A stretch of 64,000 bases of DNA from Thalassotalea agarivorans (GTDB lineage: Bacteria; Pseudomonadota; Gammaproteobacteria; Enterobacterales; Alteromonadaceae), in NCBI RefSeq assembly GCF_030295955.1, contig NZ_AP027363.1:62001-126000 (forward strand), read 5' to 3'. This document shows, in pieces, positions 48,344-57,621 of the stretch. The notes under the pieces are model-generated. The model worked only from the letters and a program-made list of their open reading frames with translations, ran no database searches and had not been told where the DNA came from. Position 1 is the first letter of the stretch; the number at the start of each line of letters is the position of its first letter. Made by a program: the position numbers and the translations under genes.

Positions 48344-50196
48344 TAGCCTTCTCCATCTAGGAGTTTACGGTTTCTTACAGCCCCTTTGTCGGCACTTGTT
48401 GCCAGCATCGCATAATTTTTTAATGCATAGCTGATAGGGCGAACACGATCAGCAGGCTGCCATTTTGCTGGTTTTGCATCCATGGCTGCGCGTCGCTCAG
48501 CAAGCACTTCATCGCTAACTTGTAGCTCGATAACGCGTTTTGGAATGTCGATATGAATGATATCGCCTTGCTCTACTAATCCGATGGCACCACCATCTGC
48601 TGCTTCAGGCGAAATATGACCAATCGATAAACCAGACGTACCGCCAGAAAAACGGCCATCGGTGATCAAGGCGCACTTAGTGCCCAAGCCCATCGATTTA
48701 AGGTAAGTGGTTGGGTAAAGCATTTCTTGCATACCTGGGCCACCTTTAGGGCCTTCATAGCGAATAACAACAACTTCACCCGCCACGACTTTGCCGGACA
48801 AAATGCCGTCAACCGCATCGTCTTGGCTTTCGAAAATATGGGCAGGTCCGGTAAAGGTTAGGTTTTCTTCTGCAACGCCGGCAGTTTTAACAATACAACC
48901 ATCTAGTGCGACGTTACCTGATAACACCGCTAAGCCACCGTCTTGAGAAAAGGCGTGTTCTTTACTTCGAATACAGCCATTTTCGCGGTCGTCATCGAGC
49001 GTATCCCATCGTGTATCTTGGCTAAAGGCTTGTGTTGTGCGAATACCCGCTGGGCCTGCACGATAAAAGGTTTTAACGTCTTCGTCTTCGGTTACTTTAA
49101 CGTCGTAGCGCGAAAGATGTTCAGCAAGCGATGTTCCCAGTACGTTTTTAACACTGGTATCAAGCAAGTTTGCACGTGCTAACTCACCTAAAATACCGAT
49201 AACACCACCAGCGCGATGGACATCTTCCATATGATATTTTTGCGTAGACGGTGCCACTTTACATAAATGAGGAACGATGCGAGATAAACGGTCGATATCG
49301 TCCATAGTAAAATCTATACCAGCTTCTTGTGCTGCGGCTAATAAATGCAATACCGTGTTGGTTGAACCGCCCATGGCGATATCCAAGCACATCGCGTTTT
49401 CAAACGCAGCTTTACTAGCAATATTGCGAGGCAGGGCAGACTCGTCTTCGTCTTGATAATAACGCTTAGTTAGCTTAACGATTTCGTCACCTGCTTTAAG
49501 GAAAAGCTGTTTACGATCCGCATGGGTTGCCAACATTGAGCCGTTACCCGGTAACGCAATCCCTAATGCTTCAGCCAAGCAGTTCATCGAGTTTGCGGTG
49601 AACATACCAGAACATGAACCACAGGTTGGGCAAGCACTGCGTTCTACTTGTGCGGCTTGCTCGTCTGATACGTTTGGATCGGCACCTTGAATCATGGCAT
49701 CAACAAGGTCTAATTTGATGATTTGATCCGATAGCTTGGTTTTACCCGCTTCCATTGGGCCACCTGAAACAAAAATCACCGGTATGTTTAATCGCATTGC
49801 CGCCATCATCATACCCGGCGTGATTTTGTCACAGTTGGAAATACACACCATAGCATCAGCACAGTGCGCATTGACCATGTATTCCACTGAATCAGCAATA
49901 AGATCGCGAGAAGGTAAGCTATACAACATACCGCTATGGCCCATTGCAATGCCATCGTCAACAGCAATGGTATTAAACTCTTTTGCTACGCCGCCTGCTT
50001 CTTCAATCGCACCAGCAACGAGTTGCCCCATATCTTTCAAGTGAACGTGACCTGGAACAAACTGTGTAAACGAGTTTACAACCGCAATAATCGGCTTGCC
50101 AAAGTCGCCATCGGTCATGCCGGTGGCTCGCCACAGTGCACGTGCACCTGCCATATTACGGCCTTGCGTTGATGTGGCTGATCTTAATTTTGGCAT
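48343..50196 (-). CDS. ilvD: Dihydroxy-acid dehydratase
   Basis: A 617-residue Fe-S enzyme (E. coli 616) that dehydrates 2,3-dihydroxy-isovalerate and its isoleucine-pathway homologue. Cluster cysteines are visible in [11 protein letters not shown] and in [19 protein letters not shown], and the late signature [11 protein letters not shown] is present. It is third of the biosynthetic genes ilvG-M-E-D-A, with a 49-bp gap after ilvE and a one-base overlap with ilvA. Confidence 0.95.
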   Translation of the reverse strand: MPKLRSATSTQGRNMAGARALWRATGMTDGDFGKPIIAVVNSFTQFVPGHVHLKDMGQLVAGAIEEAGGVAKEFNTIAVDDGIAMGHSGMLYSLPSRDLIADSVEYMVNAHCADAMVCISNCDKITPGMMMAAMRLNIPVIFVSGGPMEAGKTKLSDQIIKLDLVDAMIQGADPNVSDEQAAQVERSACPTCGSCSGMFTANSMNCLAEALGIALPGNGSMLATHADRKQLFLKAGDEIVKLTKRYYQDEDESALPRNIASKAAFENAMCLDIAMGGSTNTVLHLLAAAQEAGIDFTMDDIDRLSRIVPHLCKVAPSTQKYHMEDVHRAGGVIGILGELARANLLDTSVKNVLGTSLAEHLSRYDVKVTEDEDVKTFYRAGPAGIRTTQAFSQDTRWDTLDDDRENGCIRSKEHAFSQDGGLAVLSGNVALDGCIVKTAGVAEENLTFTGPAHIFESQDDAVDGILSGKVVAGEVVVIRYEGPKGGPGMQEMLYPTTYLKSMGLGTKCALITDGRFSGGTSGLSIGHISPEAADGGAIGLVEQGDIIHIDIPKRVIELQVSDEVLAERRAAMDAKPAKWQPADRVRPISYALKNYAMLATSADKGAVRNRKLLDGEG

Positions 50197-50245
50197 TATA
50201 TAACTTCCTTCTATCTAACTTTTTTGCTTGTTTTTAGGGCGCTCG

Positions 50246-51175
50246 TTAGTCGTTAACTGACTCTAACCAGCCCCATTTGTCTTCTGTACTGCCGTCGAAA
50301 ATACCGAAAAAGGCTTCTTGCAACGCTTTAGTTACAGGGCCTCTGCTGCCAGTACCTACGGCAATACCATCTACTGATTTCACTGGCACGATTTCAGTTG
50401 CTGTACCTGTCATGAAAAATTCATCGGCAAGGTATAGTGATTCGCGTGAAATCGGCTCTTCTCTTACTTCGTACCCTAGATCGCGTGCAAGCGTAATTAC
50501 TGTGTCGCGCGTTAAACCTGGCAGAATTGATGCCGTGCTAAATGGCGTGTAGATCACACCCTTGCGCACTAGGAATAAGTTTTGACCCGCTCCTTCACTG
50601 ACCATGTTGTTAACATCGAGTGCGATACCTTCAGTGTAACCGTGGCGCGCAGCTTCCATAGAGATAAGCTGTGACGATAAATAGTTTCCGCCTGCTTTAG
50701 CCGCTGTAGGCATAGTGTTTGGTGCTAGGCGATTCCAACTTGATACGCCAACTTCAACGCCACCTTCAATCGCATCTGCGCCTAAATAAGCTTCCCAGCC
50801 AAAAGCCGCGACCATTAGGTCTGCTTTTGCATCTAGCGGTGGACGAAGTCCCATACCAATATCACCAAGAAATGCTAACGGGCGAAGGTAAGCGGCATTT
50901 AGCTTGTTTTTTACCACAGCGTCTTTACACGCTTGCTTTACTTCTTCGTTAGTGAAAGGGATATCCATACGATAAACTTTTGCTGAATCAAACAAACGAT
51001 CGATGTGTTCTTGTAGTCTGAAAATGCAGGTGCCTTTGTGCGTGTTGTATGCGCGAATACCTTCAAAAACAGAAGAACCGTAATGCAGGGCGTGGCTCAT
51101 CACATGAACTGTTGCATTCTCCCAAGGCATGAGCTCACCATTGAACCAAATTAAATCTGCATGTACTTTAGCCAT
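50246..51175 (-). CDS. ilvE: Branched-chain amino acid aminotransferase
   Basis: A 309-residue fold-IV PLP enzyme, the same size as E. coli IlvE. The PLP lysine is Lys160 in TAAKAGGNYLSS, and the signature EGIALDVNNMVSEGAGQNLF follows. It performs the last transamination to valine, isoleucine and leucine. A 109-bp gap with two hairpins separates it from ilvM. Confidence 0.95.
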   Translation of the reverse strand: MAKVHADLIWFNGELMPWENATVHVMSHALHYGSSVFEGIRAYNTHKGTCIFRLQEHIDRLFDSAKVYRMDIPFTNEEVKQACKDAVVKNKLNAAYLRPLAFLGDIGMGLRPPLDAKADLMVAAFGWEAYLGADAIEGGVEVGVSSWNRLAPNTMPTAAKAGGNYLSSQLISMEAARHGYTEGIALDVNNMVSEGAGQNLFLVRKGVIYTPFSTASILPGLTRDTVITLARDLGYEVREEPISRESLYLADEFFMTGTATEIVPVKSVDGIAVGTGSRGPVTKALQEAFFGIFDGSTEDKWGWLESVND

Positions 51176-51203
51176 AATATGTTTCCTAAAATGTATTGAA
51201 TCT

Positions 51204-51243
51204 AACGCCGAAGCGTTTTCGTTACGCCTGTGTGTGGCGTAAA
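51204..51243 (-). promoter_or_regulatory. Tandem hairpins between ilvM and ilvE
   Basis: On the minus-strand transcript, TTACGCC-ACACACA-GGCGTAA is followed by AACGC-TTCG-GCGTT. There is no T-run, so mRNA stabilisation or processing is more likely than termination. Confidence 0.5.
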
Positions 51244-51284
51244 AAGTGCAAAAATTATCCCTTAGCGCCAGTAAAAATAAAAGG

Positions 51285-51509
51285 TTAAAAGCGCTCTATT
51301 TGCTCAATATCGACAATCTTTTGCAGTTGTGTTGTTAATTTAGAAAGACACTTATCGCTTTCTAATACTAATTTTATCTGCCAATGGCTATTTTCAAGCG
51401 TCATATCGGCGCCAACGACGTCAAACCCACGATAGCGAGAGACCTGTAAAATACGTTCTAAAACAGTGCTTTCCTGCGCTGCTTGAATGTTTAGCTGATA
51501 ACTATTCAT
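51285..51509 (-). CDS. ilvM: Acetolactate synthase II small subunit
   Basis: A 74-residue ACT-domain protein, the size of E. coli IlvM and shorter than IlvN or IlvH. YQLNIQAAQESTVLERILQVSRYRGFDV shows the ACT pattern across residues 4-31. It activates and stabilises the catalytic subunit IlvG. Start and stop overlap ilvG by one base, indicating translational coupling and stoichiometric production. Confidence 0.88.
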   Translation of the reverse strand: MNSYQLNIQAAQESTVLERILQVSRYRGFDVVGADMTLENSHWQIKLVLESDKCLSKLTTQLQKIVDIEQIERF

Positions 51510-53164
51510 TAGGTACTCTCCAACATTTTGTCGTTTGCGGTTTCAGGTGGTACTAGTGGCCAAACATTTTCTAGGGCGTCGATACACACTTGTAATAAAT
51601 ATGGTCCTTTATGCGCCAACATGTCGTCGATTGCGTCTTCTACTTCGACTTTTTCGGTTACGCGTTTTGCTTGCATGCCAAACGCTTGCGCTAGCGCGAC
51701 AAAGTCGGGGTTATCCGACAGGTCGGTTTCGCTGTAGCGTTGGTCAAAAAATAGTTGTTGCCACTGCCTAACCATGCCAAGTCGTTCGTTATCTATCAGC
51801 ACAATTTTTACCGGTAAATTAAAGCGTTTTATGGTGCTTAGTTCTTGTACGTTCATCATGAACGAACCGTCGCCAGTAACAGCAATAACCGTGTCATTTG
51901 GGCGCGATACTTGAGCACCAATCGCTGCTGGCAAACCAAAGCCCATAGTGCCAAGGCCACCGCTAGTTAAGAAGTTTTTAGGGTTAGTAAAAAGCATGTG
52001 CTGTGCTGCCCACATTTGGTGTTGGCCAACATCAGTCGTTACTACTGCATTTTCGCCCATTTTAATGCTAAGTTGCTTCAACATAGCAGGAGCAAAAATG
52101 CCTTTATGTGGCGTTTCATATTGCCACTTAAAATCACGCTTATATTGTTCGCAACGCTCACGCCAGTCGTTGATATCTAGCGGGATCGCTAACGCGTTTA
52201 AATTGACCTTTAAATCGCCCAACATGCTGGCGTCAGCTACACGGCGTTTGTTCACTTCAGCAGGGTCGATATCAAGGTGAATTATTTTGGCATTTGGCGC
52301 AAATTCTGCCAATTTTCCAGTAACTCGATCATCAAATCGCGCGCCGACAGCAAGCAGTAAGTCCGCCTCTTGTACCGCTAAATTTGCTGCTTTGGTGCCA
52401 TGCATCCCTAACATGCCCAAGTAATATGGACAAAATGGATTGGCGGTGCCAAGCCCTTTCAATGTAGATACGCTAGGCATGTTGGTGGTTTTCATAAAAG
52501 CGCGCAATTCTGGTACCGCTTCAGCCATTCCCACGCCGCCGCCGACATACAAAATTGGCTTCTTCGCTTGTGCCAGTAAAGCCAGTGCTTTGCCTGCATT
52601 TGCTGGCTCTTTACTTTGTTTTTGAGCATGACCTAAAGGAAACGCTGGAGCGTCAAATTTAGCGATTTGTAAATCTTTTGGAATATCAATCAACACCGGA
52701 CCTTGGCGACCGCTAGTCGCTATTTCAAACGCTTTGGCTACGATGCTTGGAATGTCTTCGGCGCGTTTTACTTGGAAACAATGTTTGGTGCAGGCAAGTG
52801 ATAAGCCGATAATATCAACTTCCTGAAAGGCGTCGCCGCCCATTGCTGCGGTGGCTACTTGGCCAGTTATGGCGATAACTGGAATAGAATCGGCCATAGC
52901 ATCTGCAAGGCCCGTGATTAGGTTGGTAGCACCTGGGCCTGATGTGGCGAAACAAACACCGACTTTACCGCTAGCTCTGGCATAACCCACCGCAGAAAAT
53001 GACGCACCTTGTTCGTGGCGACACAAAAAATGTTTGATCTCACTGTCGTAGAGCGCATCGTAGATTGGCATGATAGCGCCGCCGGGATAACCGAATACGT
53101 GCGCAACACCATGATGCTGCAATGCTTTTAATAGAGCCTGACTTCCTGTGATTTGCTGTGCCAT
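51509..53164 (-). CDS. ilvG: Acetolactate synthase II large (catalytic) subunit
   Basis: A 551-residue thiamine-diphosphate enzyme that makes 2-acetolactate or 2-aceto-2-hydroxybutanoate. The catalytic Glu is in [21 protein letters not shown], and the ThDP-Mg motif is [12 protein letters not shown]. The frame is intact, unlike the frameshifted ilvG of E. coli K-12. It is the first structural gene after the ilvL leader and attenuator and is coupled to ilvM. Confidence 0.94.
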   Translation of the reverse strand: MAQQITGSQALLKALQHHGVAHVFGYPGGAIMPIYDALYDSEIKHFLCRHEQGASFSAVGYARASGKVGVCFATSGPGATNLITGLADAMADSIPVIAITGQVATAAMGGDAFQEVDIIGLSLACTKHCFQVKRAEDIPSIVAKAFEIATSGRQGPVLIDIPKDLQIAKFDAPAFPLGHAQKQSKEPANAGKALALLAQAKKPILYVGGGVGMAEAVPELRAFMKTTNMPSVSTLKGLGTANPFCPYYLGMLGMHGTKAANLAVQEADLLLAVGARFDDRVTGKLAEFAPNAKIIHLDIDPAEVNKRRVADASMLGDLKVNLNALAIPLDINDWRERCEQYKRDFKWQYETPHKGIFAPAMLKQLSIKMGENAVVTTDVGQHQMWAAQHMLFTNPKNFLTSGGLGTMGFGLPAAIGAQVSRPNDTVIAVTGDGSFMMNVQELSTIKRFNLPVKIVLIDNERLGMVRQWQQLFFDQRYSETDLSDNPDFVALAQAFGMQAKRVTEKVEVEDAIDDMLAHKGPYLLQVCIDALENVWPLVPPETANDKMLEST

Positions 53165-53183
53165 TTTTGTTGCCTTTAAGAAC

Positions 53184-53219
53184 TAAAAAACCCCCGGTCC
53201 TTTGTGGAGCGAGGGTTTA
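53184..53219 (-). terminator. ilvGMEDA attenuator terminator
   Basis: On the minus strand AAACCCTCGCTCC pairs with GGACCGGGGGTTT around an ACAAA loop (13 bp with one mismatch and one wobble), followed by six T. It lies between the leader peptide stop and ilvG. Confidence 0.88.
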
Positions 53220-53236
53220 TCGAATATGCTTTTTCT

Positions 53237-53317
53237 TTAGCTCGAAAACATCCCTCGCGTTGATTTAATAATCACCACGACAAGAATGTTAATAATAATG
53301 AGGCTAAAGTTTTTCAT
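53237..53317 (-). CDS. ilvL: ilv operon leader peptide
   Basis: A 26-codon open frame starting ATG AAA AAC, with the run LIIINILVVVII at residues 6-17 and ending GMFSS before TAA. Eleven of those twelve residues are Ile, Leu or Val, so stalling on scarce charged tRNAs would block formation of the downstream terminator. Position, size and composition match the attenuation peptide of E. coli ilvGMEDA. The ribosome site is weak (AGAGA about 5 nt upstream). Confidence 0.88.
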   Translation of the reverse strand: MKNFSLIIINILVVVIIKSTRGMFSS

Positions 53318-53360
53318 TGTTTCTCTGTTTGTTTCTTGGTCAATTGACCATCTATTTAAA

Positions 53361-53390
53361 TTAGTAGCACAGGTTTCTTGGCTTTAACAA
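53361..53390 (-). promoter_or_regulatory. Candidate promoter of the ilvLGMEDA operon
   Basis: On the minus strand TTGTTA (-35) and TACTAA (-10, preceded by TGC as an extended -10) are 18 bp apart, about 45 bp before the ilvL start. Assigned by eye; moderate match. Confidence 0.45.
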
Positions 53391-53616
53391 GCTTTTTTTA
53401 GAACAAACTTATACCTTTTTGGGTTTTTACTCTAAAAAGTGGTTATAAGGGAGGGGGTAGTGCTCATGGTTATTTCGCTTTGATGGGGCACGTCACTGTT
53501 GTTCATAGGAACGAGGGACACGCAGGCGAGCTGCTGGGAACAGGGGACGTGAAAAATGTCGTCATCCCGACCTTATCGCGAAACATTCTTAGTTAAACTG
53601 AGAGTACTTGCGTACA

Positions 53617-53866
53617 TATATCACTCCTAAAGGAGTAATAGTCCAGGGGTGTTGCGTGACACCCCTAGGACATACCCCCACGCCCCAATTCGGTTTGACG
53701 ACCCCGCTATCATTTTTTAATGATGTCGATGTACCGTCTCAATAGCACATCCCTGTCCTATTTCACCTTGTTCTTCGTCCATGAAGAACTTATACATGAT
53801 CATCAAAAAATGCTATCGGCAACCCTCAATGGGGACACGGTTATGTTGCACTGCTCGTTTTGTTTG
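53617..53866 (-). repeat. Structured 250-bp repeat, copy B
   Basis: Inverted relative to copy A at 36772-37022, with the same internal hairpins: ACTCC/GGAGT (53623-53636), AGGGGTGT/ACACCCCT (53645-53666) and GTTCTTC/GAAGAAC. It fills most of the 600-bp gap between the ilv promoter and the next gene. Upstream, about 53508-53540, is a short segment resembling 46449-46482. Confidence 0.75.
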
Positions 53867-53926
53867 CTTAGTTTCGATGTTTAAGGGCTTTATAGCCAAA
53901 ATACGATAGAGTGCGTCGCCTCGTCA

Positions 53927-53945
53927 TTCCGCACTTGATACGGAA
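53927..53945 (-). repeat. REP-like hairpin 4 (minus orientation)
   Basis: Read on the minus strand, TTCCG...CGGAA is followed by TGACGAGG, the tail shared by the other REP-like hairpins. Confidence 0.55.
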
Positions 53946-53990
53946 CTCATTTTATTTTGCGTTGTTTTTCTGATTTACTAAGATTTTAGT

Positions 53991-54359
53991 TTGGAGCGTT
54001 ACCGTCTATTAGGCGGGTGTCTCTTGGTTGGTCGTATCAACAAAAATTTATTTGCCTTGGATGAAGTCAATTTTTTCAGTGTTATTTTAGTTTTGTTTTT
54101 AGTTCATGTTTTATGCGCTTGTATCGTATTCGTGCTAATTCTAAAGAGAATCGATGGTTTGAAAAAGCTAAAGCGCAACAAGTATATTGTCGCGCATATT
54201 GATAGGCTTGAAAGCTACAAATTGTTAGTCCTAGTGTTGCCAGTTATTGGCCCAATCATTGGTTGGGCTATATCGAACGGGCTTGACACTGGAATCACTG
54301 AAACTGGATTAAAAGTAAATGATTCTGGTGGAACTAGTGCAGATTTCGATTCGGAGTAA
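53991..54359 (+). CDS. Hypothetical small membrane protein (island gene 1)
   Basis: Up to 122 residues with two hydrophobic segments (about 28-52 and 78-94), a basic loop (KRIDGLKKLKRNKY) and an acidic tail. No family recognised. The start is uncertain: TTG 53991 is the first in frame, and TTG 54024, preceded by GGCGGG, is an alternative. It opens the accessory island between ilvL and comM. Confidence 0.5.
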   Translation: MERYRLLGGCLLVGRINKNLFALDEVNFFSVILVLFLVHVLCACIVFVLILKRIDGLKKLKRNKYIVAHIDRLESYKLLVLVLPVIGPIIGWAISNGLDTGITETGLKVNDSGGTSADFDSE

Positions 54360-54405
54360 TAGCTTTTATAGATGGGTCTTAACTTACAATGGTTGAAGTA
54401 TCATC

Positions 54406-54597
54406 ATGAATAAAAACAAACATGCGATTGTTGTTCCATTTGGGCTGATTATCGGTACAACGATAGGACTTTTTCTAGATATTTATCAGATAAATGTCTT
54501 CGGAGACGTAGGTTTGGGCATTGTATTTATGCCTTTGGTAGGCCTGTTTTTAGGTATTGTAGTTAGTCACTTTTTAGATAAGAAATCTAGTTTATAG
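54406..54597 (+). CDS. Hypothetical small membrane protein (island gene 2)
   Basis: A 63-residue protein made almost wholly of two Gly-rich hydrophobic helices (about 8-26 and 34-56) with a basic C-terminus. It starts 46 bp after the previous gene. The ribosome site is weak. No family recognised. Confidence 0.5.
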   Translation: MNKNKHAIVVPFGLIIGTTIGLFLDIYQINVFGDVGLGIVFMPLVGLFLGIVVSHFLDKKSSL

Positions 54598-54653
54598 ACT
54601 GGCTGTAAGCGATAACCATTTATCGCCCATCAGTCCATCATTCATCAATTCAC

Positions 54654-54683
54654 AGCAAACGTAACGAGCAGTGCAACATAACC
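54654..54683 (-). repeat. Edge fragment of the 250-bp repeat, copy D
   Basis: Thirty bases matching the outer edge of copy B (53837-53866, reverse complement) at about 28 of 30 positions, starting AGCAAAC and containing GAGCAGTGCAACATAACC. Confidence 0.6.
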
Positions 54684-54808
54684 AAGACATAACAATAGGT
54701 GAGTACAGGGACTTGCAGGCGCTTTGTGGTTATGAGTTTGATGAGCAACTAGAGGCTAACGACTGGGTTAGCCAGAGTTACGATAACAATGATTGGTTGT
54801 TTGATTAG
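54671..54808 (+). CDS. Possible 45-residue acidic peptide
   Basis: GTG 54671 opens a 45-codon frame rich in Asp, Glu, Gln, Asn and Trp (for example SYDNNDWLFD at the end). The composition looks like protein rather than noise. The start lies inside the copy D repeat fragment, there is no clear ribosome site, and the end overlaps the next gene on the other strand. It may be a remnant of a gene cut by the repeat. Confidence 0.3.
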   Translation: MQHNQDITIGEYRDLQALCGYEFDEQLEANDWVSQSYDNNDWLFD

Positions 54809-55767
54809 GCGAGACCTATATCTGCTGGGTGAGACACTTTTACTATGCTTGTTGGGGAGTTTGTATCTTGAGTGTTATATGACAATCTAAAGCCCTGTTC
54901 TCTGGAGCATACAATCTTCGCTTTGGAGTTAAAAGAAAGCGTTAGGAAATCTTCAATGTAAGATGGGGGCTTTGAGTTAGGCGTAAACTTCATAACATCT
55001 GTGTACAAACTTGCAAACTCAGTAAACGGATTTAAGAAGGAATACAAGTGAGGGGCTTTACTTGCTTGGAGGCTCTCTGACCCTGTAACAGCCTCATTAA
55101 CATAGTGCTGCAACTTGACCCAGCATGTGTTGGAGTAGCTTTTGACACCTGTATAATTCTCAAGGTTTTTTATAGATTCCTGAATCTTAGAAGCCATATT
55201 AAAAATAGCTATTCTAGTCTCTTCATCATCTTGCTTAGAATCTAATTTCATTAGTCCATGTATAAATTCAAAAGCCTCCTCATAGTATCCCTTTATTTCT
55301 AGTTTTACAGAGTCGTCAATCGCTAAATGCCCATCCTTGGCTAGAGGAAAAAACACATTGTGAAGCATTCTTGCATCCATCATTTCATAGGTTTTTGCAG
55401 CATACTTAGGCTTTGCGTTGTGGATGTATTTTTCGAACTCTTCGAGATGCTTGTAATAGTTGCTGAAGTTGTTCTGGACTTGAGATAACTCTATTTGTCT
55501 TTTGGTTTGCTCGCTTCTGTGATTGGCTGCAAAGACAGCTATGATAGGGATAAGCAAGGAGAGGACACCTAAAGGTACTTTAAAGTTAGATACAGAAACG
55601 TTAAAGCAAGAAGATGTAAAGCAACTAGAGTAATCTCCGTTAATCAGAATAAGGCAAGCAACGACAACAGCTGAAATTATTACAAGAACAAACGTACACC
55701 TAACAACAGCAAGCTCAAAGAATGCTTTATCTGGGTCAAACCAATTTGTTTTCTTAATATCTGTCAT
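54805..55767 (-). CDS. Membrane-anchored protein of unknown function (island gene 3)
   Basis: A 320-residue protein. Two N-terminal helices (about 23-43 and 66-86) flank a short Cys-containing loop, then a charged helical stretch (HRSEQTKRQIELSQVQNNFSNYYKHLEEFEKY) leads into a soluble, probably cytosolic helical domain. I recognise no named family, though the SEQT..QI....QNNF.NYYKH pattern is the kind seen in membrane-anchored accessory or defence-island proteins. Codon use and AT-rich character differ from the ilv genes beside it. It is 105 bp downstream of the next minus-strand gene. Confidence 0.6.
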   Translation of the reverse strand: MTDIKKTNWFDPDKAFFELAVVRCTFVLVIISAVVVACLILINGDYSSCFTSSCFNVSVSNFKVPLGVLSLLIPIIAVFAANHRSEQTKRQIELSQVQNNFSNYYKHLEEFEKYIHNAKPKYAAKTYEMMDARMLHNVFFPLAKDGHLAIDDSVKLEIKGYYEEAFEFIHGLMKLDSKQDDEETRIAIFNMASKIQESIKNLENYTGVKSYSNTCWVKLQHYVNEAVTGSESLQASKAPHLYSFLNPFTEFASLYTDVMKFTPNSKPPSYIEDFLTLSFNSKAKIVCSREQGFRLSYNTQDTNSPTSIVKVSHPADIGLA

Positions 55768-55872
55768 CTCAATTCCTATAGTCCTTTATCGGATTGGGTA
55801 TGTTAACTGAAGATAGCTACTTATTTTTAAAGGGATTGCTCACCGTTAGAATAAACCGTTACGGTTGGAGGT

Positions 55873-56859
55873 CTATGACCACACAGCTTTTACTTTATTG
55901 TTTTGAAGAATGTCCGTTAGGAACCTTTTGCCTTCGTCAGTAAGTTTGTAGTAATTAAAACCGTCTTTCTTATCTAATTTTTCTAAATATCCAATAATAC
56001 GAAGTTTATCTAAGGCAGCATTTACAGCTGAAGTAACAAGACCTTTATTCTTGCCATTCACATTTATATCAAACCCAACTTCTTTTACAGTTTCGTCTTC
56101 TGACCTCATTGCACGCTCTAAAAGCACTGAGGAAAGCTCTATATCCTTTGCGTGATTTGGGTTCTCTCTGGATAGATTTAGTTTATCTGCTACTGAATTT
56201 CTCAAATAGTGCTGACCATCAGCCGTTGTGAAGTACCTTCTAACAGACTCGTTGTACTCCATTCTATCCTGCTTACTCTCTTTTGGTGTAGCTGACTTCG
56301 ATGCAGATTTAATTATGTCTTTAAACAGTTCACTAGGAGGAACAGCTGGGATATCGGTTCCATTTGTCAAATCATTATCTTTTTCAGACTCTTCGCTACG
56401 AACCAAGCTTTGTAGGGCTTCTATCTGCTCATCTTTCTCTCTAAGCTTTTCCTTAAACTCCTTTTCCTTTGTATTCATTAAGTTGATTAGAGCTGCCTTT
56501 TCCGCTTTGGATATTGGCGCTAGGTTGGGAACTGACCATCTTGAAAGAGACTTACCTAAATTCTCTGCAATCGTCCATAAGCTAATAGCAATCTCTTTTA
56601 CTAGAGGGAAGAGGGTTACGTACAAAAAGGAAACAAGTAATGGGTAATAAAAGTTTGTATTTATATCAGAATAAACTGACTCAATATGGGTAATTTTTTG
56701 AATAGTTGTACCATCTCCTGTCATGAAGAAATAGATACCTTTCCAGTTGAAAAAAATCCAAGCAACTAAGAAGCCACTGGTGAAGGGGTTTACAATACGC
56801 TCTTTAGCGCCATCTATGATTGAGTCAAACAATCCTTTTACTGAACTTAAGAAATCCAT
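55873..56859 (-). CDS. Membrane protein with coiled coil and C-terminal winged-helix-like domain (island gene 4)
   Basis: A 328-residue protein. Two or three N-terminal hydrophobic helices (about 28-47 and 70-95, with NPFTSGFLVAWIFFNWKG) are followed by a charged coiled coil (residues about 120-155, KEFKEKLREKDEQIEALQSL), a linker, and a C-terminal segment LDKLRIIGYLEKLDKKDGFNYYKLTDEGKRFL that has the pattern of a winged-helix domain ending in a wing and TDEGKRFL. No named family recognised. Divergent from the T5orf172-like gene across 116 bp. Confidence 0.6.
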   Translation of the reverse strand: MDFLSSVKGLFDSIIDGAKERIVNPFTSGFLVAWIFFNWKGIYFFMTGDGTTIQKITHIESVYSDINTNFYYPLLVSFLYVTLFPLVKEIAISLWTIAENLGKSLSRWSVPNLAPISKAEKAALINLMNTKEKEFKEKLREKDEQIEALQSLVRSEESEKDNDLTNGTDIPAVPPSELFKDIIKSASKSATPKESKQDRMEYNESVRRYFTTADGQHYLRNSVADKLNLSRENPNHAKDIELSSVLLERAMRSEDETVKEVGFDINVNGKNKGLVTSAVNAALDKLRIIGYLEKLDKKDGFNYYKLTDEGKRFLTDILQNNKVKAVWS

Positions 56860-56975
56860 GTCTTTGATATTATTGTTGGTTTGAGTTGATTATGACATAA
56901 GTGATTGAAATGTGTATACCTTTACATTTGAATTGGGTGTAATCTAGGAATAGATTTGAAGTAGAGATAGTGATT

Positions 56976-57488
56976 ATGAAGTCTGGTTTTTTATTTGTCT
57001 GTAGACACCCCTCCGATCCATTGTTAATTAAAGTTGGTTATACAACTGGAACAATAAAGAAGGCTTTAGAGCGCATTAACACTAATGCTTCAAAAGAAGC
57101 TGGTCAGATAGTTAAAGATACAGGTAAGGACTGGAAAGTAAGCAAGAAGATTAAAGTTGATGACCCTTCTTACGCTAAGTCTGCTTTTTGGGATGCTTCT
57201 AGCCAACATGCTTTACGAGGAAACTTTGATGTATCTCGTATGGCTGATGAAGAAGTTGATATGTGTCTCAATGAAGCTCAGAAAGCTAGGAGAAAGGTAG
57301 AGACCAAGCCTAAAAGAGACAAGAACTGGATGCTACAGCAATTGGAAGGGACAGGAATTAAACTGATAGGGAATTACAGAGGTCTTATCACAAGAGTAGA
57401 GTTCGAATACCCTGATGGAGAGCGTTTTGTAGAAGTCCCTGCAAGACTTGTTCAAATGCTTAACAGACTTAGGGAAGAAACAGAATAG
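56976..57488 (+). CDS. T5orf172 / GIY-YIG-like domain protein (island gene 5)
   Basis: About 170 residues. The N-terminus GFLFVCRHPSDPLLIKVGYTTGTIKKALERINTNA fits the T5orf172/GIY-YIG pattern, in which a strand with VYV-like residues is followed by KIGYT and a helix with R. A basic middle (KARRKVETKPKRDKNW) and a small C-terminal domain follow. GIY-YIG proteins are often nucleases of mobile elements or defence systems, but activity here is inference. Most arginines use AGA or AGG codons, unlike ilvC or comM nearby. I chose ATG 56976; GTG 56970 is two codons earlier. Confidence 0.6.
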   Translation: MKSGFLFVCRHPSDPLLIKVGYTTGTIKKALERINTNASKEAGQIVKDTGKDWKVSKKIKVDDPSYAKSAFWDASSQHALRGNFDVSRMADEEVDMCLNEAQKARRKVETKPKRDKNWMLQQLEGTGIKLIGNYRGLITRVEFEYPDGERFVEVPARLVQMLNRLREETE

Positions 57489-57621
57489 ATAGCCTCAGGA
57501 AGGGATATAAACGGCTCATATTGAAGATCTTATCTGTTAGATGATCTACCACCTTGGAAAGGGCGTACCTCTGGGAAATCGTTTTATATTAAGCCGTTGT
57601 TTTTAGGTTTGCTTGAGAGTT

